Origin: an uncultured Acidimicrobiaceae bacterium
Lineage (GTDB): Bacteria > Actinomycetota > Acidimicrobiia > Acidimicrobiales > RAAP-2
NCBI GenBank assembly: GCA_937894805.1
Contig: CALAYR010000093.1
Location: forward strand, 1-20,346
DNA: 20,346 nt
Reading direction: 5' to 3'
Part shown: positions 15,701 to 20,346 of the stretch, in pieces
How positions within the stretch are numbered: the first letter of the stretch is position 1
Layout of the letters: the number at the start of each line of letters is the position of its first letter
Notes under the pieces: model-generated
What the model was told of the DNA's origin: nothing
The model's input: only the letters and a program-made list of their open reading frames with translations
Databases searched by the model: none
Position numbers and translations under genes: made by a program

Positions 15701-16230
15701 ATGCCCATGTCAACTAGTTCGCGCCACGAAGTCAGCTCGCGAATGCCAACGAGCGTCGCGTTAGCGAGTATTTCGTTAACGGCCGTACGCTCGTCTTCGG
15801 CTAAGAATGGTCCAATCGATTGAGACATCAAGACAACGGGCACCCCATACCTACGAGCCAGTCGGCTTATGGCCAGTCGTTCGAGGATGAGGGAGGAAAA
15901 GCCCGCAGCCAGGTTTCCACCACCGGCAATCAAGACAAGCGAGGCCCCTCGCATGGCTGCTTGAAGATCGGCGTCAACGACGTCGTCGGAGAGGGCGTGC
16001 TCAAGAGCGGGAAGTTGTGTCGCCACACCGGTGTTGGCGAACGTAAACCCCTTGACACCGGACATGCCGTAGCGACTCTGGGCAATAGCGGGGTTTTCAA
16101 CGATGGCAGTGACATCGCATTCACCCGGTCCACTGAGATATTCGACGGCCACTTGGAACATGGCTTCGTCACCCAAGTGAAATTCGTCGGTGCGGCAGAC
16201 ATCACCCAACACCAACACGGAAGGTCTCAT
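12733..16230 (-). CDS. Fusion: polysaccharide pyruvyltransferase + two glycosyltransferase modules
   Basis: A 1165-residue cytoplasmic protein with three parts. Residues 1 to about 390 resemble polysaccharide pyruvyltransferase (CsaB/WcaK type), with the start VLVLGD, the GGGN loop at 103-106 and the hallmark SSRYHPVVFA at 299-308. Residues about 398-680 resemble a GT-A sugar transferase, beginning AICTIVAGNYLAQA, with a DPD metal-binding motif at 495-497 (VWYIDPDIRL). A linker with PLDRMIRQAYRSAV follows. Residues about 811-1165 are a GT-B (GT4-like) transferase with the GIGLGEASR loop and HRSEGFGL at 1056-1063. The second Glu of the usual EX7E pair is a Thr (T1067). The protein probably adds sugars and a pyruvate ketal to a cell-surface glycan. 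It is preceded by the PP-loop gene and followed by the coiled-coil gene on the same strand. Confidence 0.85.
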   Translation of the reverse strand: MRPSVLVLGDVCRTDEFHLGDEAMFQVAVEYLSGPGECDVTAIVENPAIAQSRYGMSGVKGFTFANTGVATQLPALEHALSDDVVDADLQAAMRGASLVLIAGGGNLAAGFSSLILERLAISRLARRYGVPVVLMSQSIGPFLAEDERTAVNEILANATLVGIRELTSWRELVDMGIPDATLRMTGDDALELCVTRVDPVVKPHVLLSIDTHLWRAEPASCETLMHEALDYASIGGFDVKVLPQTWKLHADIEGSDEWVSQQIVEYAKQIAPNVSVSIVEQADTRRIARIVSNSHVVISSRYHPVVFATAAGRPCVFVSSNSYTRRKGEGSLIISATPGEVVEAPISSGSLTAALGRVTSQAISVRHQARLRELASFRRKTYEEIRQLALGTQPAQSPRIAICTIVAGNYLAQAMGLEESVERWHPEASMVTLIADDPSLERNDGRMSVGKLRLPQGELSKMAAMYDVTEFATALKPWLLSQLLDQGFDQVWYIDPDIRLFAPLSPVRWSLDEHAVALTPHALTAYPRDAMGPSEAVIRHAGIYNLGFIGVTPRAREFLNWWGERLLTDAVVDLDSALFTDQRLVDFAPAFTDVAILDSPGLNVAYWNLHERIVESDTAGSYLINREPLYFFHFSGFDPRTPLKLTRHAGENPRVSVHQYPALPEIVANYVDDLNAHEFSSRVTTPYSWGTSAGGVPLDRMIRQAYRSAVLRSPHAIPPNPFSHEETAAFEEWVTITLGAHWRLVPTLLRDMWVQRQDFQATFVLPCGSGAVGFLKWAKGNPWIPKDVQQLCEEGLQLLDETAVALNPRGFNVVGYFHAGIGLGEASRRTASALLGTGFPLHFVGETAELANGRGSFKSPVHTNLRFTNSIVAVNADAVTPVIQRHGIRREPGRRNIGVWFWELEEFPRTYSPVFQYFDEIWAASTFMQQAIAAVSPIPVHKTIMEIPLVQKDHLPDRRSVGFDERFTFFYTYDANSIFQRKNPFGAIAAYRDAFPTEGETRLVIRTMNSNRHPEDFAQLVAAKGGRDDIEIIDAIRSLPIATAEIAQADCFVSLHRSEGFGLNIATAVAAGTPVISTNYSGPTDFLLPESAWLTDYQMTRVGDGSRPYPANALWAEPNHEHAVANFRDVFNASNRLERAAVGREYLRENFSYDRSVDRFIELVK

Positions 16231-16233
16231 CTT

Positions 16234-16272
16234 GCGAGAACCTTACTAGCCCTAAAAGTCATAGCGAGAACC
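16234..16272. repeat. Direct 9-bp repeat upstream of the fusion glycan gene
   Basis: GCGAGAACC occurs at 16234-16242 and again at 16264-16272, exactly 30 bases apart, in the 57-base gap between the PP-loop gene and the fusion glycosyltransferase (reading GGTTCTCGC in the direction of transcription). Three helical turns between copies would place two proteins on the same face of the DNA. This may be a regulator site or chance. Confidence 0.4.
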
Positions 16273-16287
16273 CACGCTAATGGCTTT

Positions 16288-17409
16288 CTATAAGTAGTAA
16301 GTGGTGCGCAGTTCATGAGCTTCTTTCGGATACGTACTCCGAGCTATTTCCCAGGCGGTGCGCAGTTCAGAGGGTGGCATCTCTTCAATCATGTCGTCTA
16401 GTAGCAGGATGGAGCCAACCCCTTTATCTGCAAGTTCCAGTGATTTGATTTGCGCCAGACTCAGGGCGCTTTCGAAGCGAGTGGAGACCGGCTCGAGTTG
16501 GCCGGTAAAGGCGAAGTTGGTCATCGTCATCAAGCACTTGAGGCAGACACCACAGTTGAGGGGGCGATCGGCCTCCCAGCACACGCGGAGAAACGCCTGA
16601 GCGACAGGTTGTTTGGCGACAATGGCGGCCTTCATGTTGCGCCGAGTCTCGCCGGGTGGTTGGCCGATGGCCATGTGGCGTGATGACCATGATTGCTGAA
16701 CGTCGTTGCGGTTAGACGGTTGGAACTGGCTGGTCGATTCGCGATGCCCCCCGGCCAACCACGCCTCTTTCAAACGTGGCGCGCACAGAAGCCCGAGGCT
16801 TGAAAACACAGAACTGTGCGTGAAGTCCCAACCAGCGAGTGGATCGAGGAGTGTGCGGGCGTTGGTTGAAAGGTGCCACAATGGTTTCCCTACGCGCTCG
16901 GCTGCTTTCACGGTCTCAGCCCAAATGGCCCGCTGGGGTTCATTGGCGTAGGGGGGATCGATGAATTCGAGACCAAGCAGTACGCCAACCTCATCAAAGT
17001 TCTCGTAGAGGGCGCTCAGCGAGTCGACACCACGAGAAAACCAAATACCAATTTTTGATGATCGCCGTGTCGCACGGACAGTCTTAATTCGTCGCGCCGT
17101 AATGCGGCGGTCCTCTCCGGCCAGGAGCGCCGCGCCTTGCTCGGCCCCTCTGAGTGCGACACCATCAACGCACCCATCCATAAACATGAGTCGATTAGTG
17201 ACCCAGGCGACGACTGAAGCAATCGGAAGAAATGGTGTCAAAGTCCTGTCAACATCGCGTCGCGATGCATTGTGCAGGCGCAATTCAACCCGCGTATCAA
17301 TTTCGAGTTGCGCGCAGCGCACATGAGCAGTGTTGATAACGACACCATCGTGACGCCGAACTCCCTCGTGGGTCCAAATAATGGCCTCGGTACGTTCGTC
17401 GCTCTGCAC
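16288..17409 (-). CDS. PP-loop ATPase-like protein with a QueC-type cysteine site
   Basis: A 373-residue protein. Residues 1 to about 115 are an N-terminal region I do not recognise. Strand IGIWFSRGVDSLSALY (about 120-135) is a PP-loop in which SRGVDS (125-130) stands for the usual SGGxDS of N-type ATP pyrophosphatases. Near the C-terminus C277, C286, C289 and C292 form C-x8-C-x2-C-x2-C (with NCGVCLKC), the layout of the zinc site in QueC (7-cyano-7-deazaguanine synthase). The start is a GTG with a TAGAGT box six bases before it and no Shine-Dalgarno. It heads the glycan operon. PP-loop enzymes adenylate a carboxylate or carbonyl for amidation or thiolation, so an amide- or nitrile-forming step on a sugar or acid is conceivable. 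It is unlikely to be QueC itself: it is much longer and has no queuosine genes nearby. Confidence 0.7.
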   Translation of the reverse strand: MQSDERTEAIIWTHEGVRRHDGVVINTAHVRCAQLEIDTRVELRLHNASRRDVDRTLTPFLPIASVVAWVTNRLMFMDGCVDGVALRGAEQGAALLAGEDRRITARRIKTVRATRRSSKIGIWFSRGVDSLSALYENFDEVGVLLGLEFIDPPYANEPQRAIWAETVKAAERVGKPLWHLSTNARTLLDPLAGWDFTHSSVFSSLGLLCAPRLKEAWLAGGHRESTSQFQPSNRNDVQQSWSSRHMAIGQPPGETRRNMKAAIVAKQPVAQAFLRVCWEADRPLNCGVCLKCLMTMTNFAFTGQLEPVSTRFESALSLAQIKSLELADKGVGSILLLDDMIEEMPPSELRTAWEIARSTYPKEAHELRTTYYL

Positions 17410-17415
17410 TCGGTA

Positions 17416-17421
17416 ACTCTA
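17416..17421 (-). promoter_or_regulatory. Candidate -10 box, leaderless PP-loop transcript
   Basis: On the minus strand TAGAGT lies six bases before the GTG at 17409. With no Shine-Dalgarno at the proper distance, a leaderless transcript starting at the GTG is the simplest reading. It is divergent from the phosphonate pair. Confidence 0.4.
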
Positions 17422-17476
17422 AATCCTTACCGACGGTGCAACCTCAGGGGCTGAACAAGTGATTCACCGGAGCCTC

Positions 17477-17482
17477 TACTAT
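17477..17482 (+). promoter_or_regulatory. Candidate -10 box of the phosphonate pair
   Basis: TACTAT, a good TANNNT match, lies six bases before the ATG at 17489 and would give a leaderless mRNA. Upstream, TTCACC at 17463-17468 looks like one half of an actinobacterial PHO-type repeat (GTTCACC), 8 bases before the -10. The partner half 11 bases further upstream (TGAACA) is degenerate. Confidence 0.4.
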
Positions 17483-17488
17483 TTCGCC

Positions 17489-18277
17489 ATGGCATCAAAC
17501 CTTCCTTCATTCGACAGACCGAGCGCACCCGCTGTCGAATTCTTCAAGGAACAGGGCTGGGTATTGATTGACAGCTTGAACGCAGAGCAGACGAAACAAC
17601 TACAGATCTGGGTCGATGAGGTTGCCTCGTGGCCTTTAGGTGGTGGGGAGTGGATACACCACCGTGAAATGACTGAATCCGGTCCGCAGTTAGCTCGTAC
17701 CGAGAATTTCACACCGTTTCACGATGGCCTGCGAGGGCTCTTGCGGACAGGTGCCATGCTCGAAGTCGCCTCAGCCCTCCTAGGCGAGGAGGCGGTGCTC
17801 TACAAGGAGAAGGTCAACTACAAGTTGACTGGTGGAGCCGGTTTTGCTCCCCATCAAGATGCGCCGGCCTATCGATTTATTGAGAATCACATTTCCTGCA
17901 TGGTGGCGGTGGACGACTCCACGCAGGAGAACGGCTGCCTCGATGTGGTGAGTGCGCGTTACGACGCGATTCTCCCCATGGACGAACGAGGCTGTATCAC
18001 GGCTGACGTTGTTGAGTCGATGACGTGGCTGCCCGCACCAATCAAGGCCGGCCAGACGTTGTGGTTTCACTCCAAAACGCCACACCGCAGTGGGCCCAAT
18101 ACCTCGCCGAAGAATCGACGCGCGCTCTACCCGACGTATAACGCCCTGCGAGAAGGTGATCTTCGCGACGCTTATTACGCCCAGAAACATCTGGAGTGGC
18201 AAGAGGCGCGTGACCGTGGCGATAAGCCCGGCCTATCGTTAATCGGAGATTTTCAAGGAGCGTTAATCGATGAGTAG
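17489..18277 (+). CDS. phnY: PhyH-type Fe(II)/2-oxoglutarate oxygenase, PhnY/TmpA-like
   Basis: A 262-residue phytanoyl-CoA dioxygenase-family protein. The iron ligands are H122 and D124 in APHQDAPAY and H199 in SKTPHRSGPN; R210/R211 after NTSPKN sit where 2-oxoglutarate is usually bound. I chose the ATG at 17489 because of the -10 box just before it. A GTG at 17459 with AGGGG eight bases upstream is an alternative giving ten more residues. It overlaps by 8 bases a gene for a PhnZ-like HD oxygenase. In the known PhnY/PhnZ and TmpA/TmpB pairs the PhyH enzyme hydroxylates the carbon next to phosphorus of 2-aminoethylphosphonate or its trimethyl form. The exact substrate here is inferred, and no phosphonate transporter is visible nearby. 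Confidence 0.8.
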   Translation: MASNLPSFDRPSAPAVEFFKEQGWVLIDSLNAEQTKQLQIWVDEVASWPLGGGEWIHHREMTESGPQLARTENFTPFHDGLRGLLRTGAMLEVASALLGEEAVLYKEKVNYKLTGGAGFAPHQDAPAYRFIENHISCMVAVDDSTQENGCLDVVSARYDAILPMDERGCITADVVESMTWLPAPIKAGQTLWFHSKTPHRSGPNTSPKNRRALYPTYNALREGDLRDAYYAQKHLEWQEARDRGDKPGLSLIGDFQGALIDE

Positions 18278-18830
18278 CAACTTGCCTCAAGCGCAGAGTG
18301 TCGAAGAAGTCTTTGCTCTTTTCGATCGCCATGGCGAGGTGTACTACGGCGAGAACATCAACCAGAACCAGCACGCCGTGCAGTGCGCCGAACTGGCCCG
18401 TCGCGAAGGCGCCAGCCCCGAACTGATCATCGCCACATTGCTCCACGACGTTGGTCACCTCTTGCATCTCGACGTAGGCCTAGTTCACGATCAAGACGTC
18501 GATGACGATCACGAAGCAACCGGAGCCAAGTACTTGGCCAAGGTATTCCCACCCCAGGTCACGCGAGCGATTGCCATGCACGTCACGGCCAAGCGGTATC
18601 GCTGCGCTGTTGAATCTGGTTACTTCGACACACTGTCCGAAGCATCGGTTTTGAGTTTGGCGGTTCAAGGTGGCCCCTTGACGGCAGACGAGGCCGAGCG
18701 GTTTGAGCGCAATCCCGGTAGCAAGGATGCCCTGGCATTACGCGATTGGGATGATCGAGGGAAGTGCATCGAGCTTTCCAGCGAATCCCCCCGTGACTAT
18801 TTCGAGATGGCGCTCTCTGTAGCGCTCTAA
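18270..18830 (+). CDS. phnZ: PhnZ-like HD-domain mixed-valent diiron oxygenase
   Basis: A 186-residue HD-domain protein, the usual PhnZ size. Candidate metal ligands are H35, H59-D60 (LLHDVGH), H81, H104 and an Asp in RDWDDR (D159 or D161). These nearly match the positions I recall for PhnZ. The YYGE stretch (Y25, E28) corresponds to the Tyr/Glu pair of PhnZ that recognises the substrate, K108 after H104 matches the phosphonate-binding lysine, and NQNQHAVQCAELA matches the family helix. PhnZ cleaves the C-P bond of 1-hydroxy-2-aminoethylphosphonate with O2, giving glycine and phosphate; TmpB does the same with the trimethyl compound to give glycine betaine. The ATG lies within the end of the oxygenase gene. 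An ordinary HD nucleotidase is the alternative, but the YxxE motif and partner argue for PhnZ. Confidence 0.85.
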   Translation: MSSNLPQAQSVEEVFALFDRHGEVYYGENINQNQHAVQCAELARREGASPELIIATLLHDVGHLLHLDVGLVHDQDVDDDHEATGAKYLAKVFPPQVTRAIAMHVTAKRYRCAVESGYFDTLSEASVLSLAVQGGPLTADEAERFERNPGSKDALALRDWDDRGKCIELSSESPRDYFEMALSVAL

Positions 18831-18838
18831 GTGGCGAT

Positions 18839-18856
18839 TTCGTAACTCGTTCGTAA
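18839..18856 (+). promoter_or_regulatory. Candidate PHO box upstream of sqdB
   Basis: TTCGTAA occurs twice (18839-18845 and 18850-18856), perfectly repeated with a 4-base spacer. This is the 7+4 (11-bp) geometry bound by PhoB/RegX3-type regulators. GAAAAT at 18867-18872, about one turn downstream, could be the -10, as in Pho-activated promoters that lack a -35. It lies just after the phnZ-like stop and in front of sqdB. Confidence 0.5.
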
Positions 18857-18894
18857 TGAAAGAGTCGAAAATCTCTCGAGAATGAAAACAACCC

Positions 18895-18916
18895 AGAACT
18901 AGGATTTTCCAGTTCT
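18895..18916 (+). other. Stem-loop in the sqdB leader
   Basis: AGAACT pairs with AGTTCT and continues inward as GGA/TCC around a TTT loop, with one bulged A: a 9-bp stem. There is no T-tract after it. It may end the phosphonate transcript or form part of the sqdB 5' leader. A TTGACA at 18924-18929 follows but has no good -10 partner. Confidence 0.4.
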
Positions 18917-18972
18917 CTGTGTATTGACACGAGAGCTCATGGTGCTCGAGTGAGCGTGAATGGGAGATGGTC

Positions 18973-20166
18973 GTGAAGGTTCTAGTTCTCGGTGGTGATG
19001 GATTCTGTGGTTGGCCAACGGCCCTTCACCTGTCAGACATCGGTCACGATGTGATTGTTGTGGACAACTTGAGCCGTCGTGCGATTGACCTCGAGCTCGA
19101 AGTCGACTCCCTAACCCCCATTCGTCCTATGGGTGAGCGCATCCGTGTCTGGAAGGAAGTTTCGGGCAAGACGATTCGTTTCGAAAATCTGGACTTAGCC
19201 GAGGACTACGACCTCTTTGCTCAGTTGGTTGTGACCGAACGGCCCGACGCCATCGTCCACTTTGGTGAACAGCGCGCCGCACCGTACTCCATGCGCAATA
19301 TTCCCGCTAAGCGCTACACGATCGACAACAACATTCGTGGAACCCACAACGTCCTTGTCGCAATCGTTGCGTCGGGTCTTGACATTCAGCTCGTTCACCT
19401 CGGCACCATGGGTGTTTACGGGTACGGCTGGACTGGCACGACACCAATTCCTGAGGGCTACCTCACCGTCAAGGTGCCGACCGAGGAAGGACTGCTGGAC
19501 CGTGAGATCTTGCACCCCGCTAACCCCGGTTCGGTGTACCACTTGACCAAGACGATGGACCAGTTGATGTTCGCCTTCTACGCGGCCAATGACCAGATTC
19601 GTATTACCGACTTGCACCAGGGCATTGTTTGGGGAACCCAGACGCCACAGACTGCTCTCGACGAGCGCCTGATTAACCGCTTCGACTACGACGGTGACTA
19701 CGGCACTGTGTTGAACCGGTTCTTGATGCAGGCTGCCATTGGTCACCCCTTGACCGTTCACGGCACTGGTGGTCAGACTCGCGCCTTCATTCACATCCGC
19801 GACACGGTTCGTTGCATCGAGATTGCTTTGAACAACCCACCAGCCGCTGGCGAGAAGCCCGCCGTGTTCAACCAGGTAACCGAGACGCATCGCGTTCGTG
19901 ACTTGGCGGCCATGATTTCCAACCTCACCGGAGTGGAAGTGGCGAACCTGCCGAACCCTCGTCGCGAAGCTGCGGAGAACGAACTCAACGTGAGCCGCGA
20001 TCGCTTCTTGGCGTTGGGTCTCAACCCCACAACACTCTCCGAGGGTCTTTTGGAAGAAGTGCAGCAGATTGCGGTGAAGTACCGCGATCGAGCCGACACC
20101 TCAAAGATTGTCGCCCGTTCAACCTGGCGTGCCGGCATGGAGACTGCTGACGACCTCGTCAAGTAG
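18973..20166 (+). CDS. sqdB: UDP-sulfoquinovose synthase
   Basis: A 397-residue short-chain dehydrogenase/epimerase-type enzyme that converts UDP-glucose and sulfite to UDP-sulfoquinovose using bound NAD. The Rossmann start reads KVLVLGGDGFCGWPTALHLS, very close to SQD1/SqdB. The EQRAAPYSM motif at about 99-107 is characteristic of the family. The catalytic residues are T145 in HLGTMGVYG and Y189/K193 in YHLTKTMD. I prefer the GTG at 18973 because GGGAG (18962-18966) is six bases before it; the ATG at 18967 directly abuts that Shine-Dalgarno. The second enzyme of sulfolipid synthesis (SqdX) is not in the window, so the product may go to sulfolipid or to a sulfonated surface glycan. It lies 142 bases downstream of the phosphonate pair. 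Confidence 0.95.
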   Translation: MKVLVLGGDGFCGWPTALHLSDIGHDVIVVDNLSRRAIDLELEVDSLTPIRPMGERIRVWKEVSGKTIRFENLDLAEDYDLFAQLVVTERPDAIVHFGEQRAAPYSMRNIPAKRYTIDNNIRGTHNVLVAIVASGLDIQLVHLGTMGVYGYGWTGTTPIPEGYLTVKVPTEEGLLDREILHPANPGSVYHLTKTMDQLMFAFYAANDQIRITDLHQGIVWGTQTPQTALDERLINRFDYDGDYGTVLNRFLMQAAIGHPLTVHGTGGQTRAFIHIRDTVRCIEIALNNPPAAGEKPAVFNQVTETHRVRDLAAMISNLTGVEVANLPNPRREAAENELNVSRDRFLALGLNPTTLSEGLLEEVQQIAVKYRDRADTSKIVARSTWRAGMETADDLVK

Positions 20167-20193
20167 CTCGTCTTTTTGATGAGAGGCGTACCC

Positions 20194-20346
20194 ATGCGCA
20201 GATTTTTAACGATGGCCCTCCTGTCCTCGGGCCTTGTTGTGGGTGTCTCGAGTGCGGTTCGCGTCGCCCCGGCCAACGCCCAGACAGATTGTGGCGCCGT
20301 CATACTGCACGGTGCCAATTGGTTGCAGGGTGGTGGCGTCGACGTT
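20194..20346 (+). CDS. Secreted protein, N-terminal part (runs off the window)
   Basis: The first 51 codons of a gene cut by the window edge. The ATG has GAGAGG (20181-20186) eight bases upstream. The product starts MRRFLTMALLSSG with a hydrophobic core to about residue 20 and an APANA-QT signal-peptidase-I site at about residue 29, so the protein is exported. The mature part begins QTDCGAVILHGANWLQGGGVDV. It is too short to name; the tone is that of a secreted cell-wall or surface protein. It lies 27 bases after sqdB and may be co-transcribed. Confidence 0.7.
   Translation, partial: MRRFLTMALLSSGLVVGVSSAVRVAPANAQTDCGAVILHGANWLQGGGVDV

Noticed and set aside
16288..17409. Queuosine biosynthesis gene queC
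   Set aside because: The cysteine site is similar, but length, altered PP-loop and glycan context do not fit, and no queD/E/F is nearby.
19195..19890. 231-codon minus-strand open frame inside sqdB
   Set aside because: It is antisense to a highly conserved sqdB and has no motif of its own.
20167..20183. CTCGTC-TTTTT-GATGAG stem-loop after sqdB
   Set aside because: Short, contains a G-T pair and has its Ts in the loop rather than after the stem, so it is not convincing as a terminator.

Overview
The window reads as a chromosomal segment of a moderately GC-rich, high-gene-density actinobacterium, probably an uncultured Acidimicrobiia-type lineage (inference). The support is a SenX3/RegX3-type two-component pair, an actinobacterial set of conjugation-like membrane genes, many GTG/TTG starts, 4-bp stop/start overlaps, and several starts that look leaderless (a TANNNT box about six bases before the start codon). 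No transposase, integrase, relaxase or CRISPR array is visible.

Layout. 5-2011 (minus): senX3-like kinase followed by a regX3-like response regulator, the phosphate-sensing pair of actinobacteria. 2078-6818 (plus): five tightly overlapping genes for a reduced type IV secretion-like apparatus (small VirB2/TrbC-like membrane protein, TrbL/VirB6-like channel, SCO6880-like protein, VirB4-like ATPase, VirD4/TraG-like ATPase). 6832-8801: a cytochrome P450 translationally coupled to a ROK-family sugar kinase. 8879-10855: two consecutive Gfo/Idh/MocA oxidoreductases behind a perfect palindrome. 10988-11064: tRNA-Arg(ACG). 11129-12370: a strong promoter, a yybP-ykoY (manganese) riboswitch, a 28-codon leader ORF and a TerC-family Mn exporter. 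12428-17409 (minus): a glycan locus with a PP-loop enzyme, a 1165-residue fusion of pyruvyltransferase and two glycosyltransferase-like modules, and a small coiled-coil protein. 17489-18830: a PhyH-type oxygenase overlapping a PhnZ-like HD oxygenase, an oxidative phosphonate-cleaving pair. 18973-20166: UDP-sulfoquinovose synthase (sqdB). 20194 to the end: the start of a secreted protein.

Two things stand out. First, the right end combines phosphorus scavenging (phosphonate to phosphate) with phosphorus sparing (sulfolipid or sulfosugar synthesis). An 11-bp-period direct repeat that looks like a PHO box sits in front of sqdB, and a phosphate-type two-component system is encoded in the same window. 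Second, the terC leader shows its likely switch directly: the 3' strand of riboswitch stem P1 can pair either with the 5' strand of P1 or with a strong Shine-Dalgarno. That Shine-Dalgarno belongs to a short leader ORF in the same frame as terC, separated from it by a single TGA. The T4SS-like operon without a relaxase, and the PP-loop enzyme with a QueC-like cysteine site beside a fused glycan enzyme, are the main systems of unknown function.
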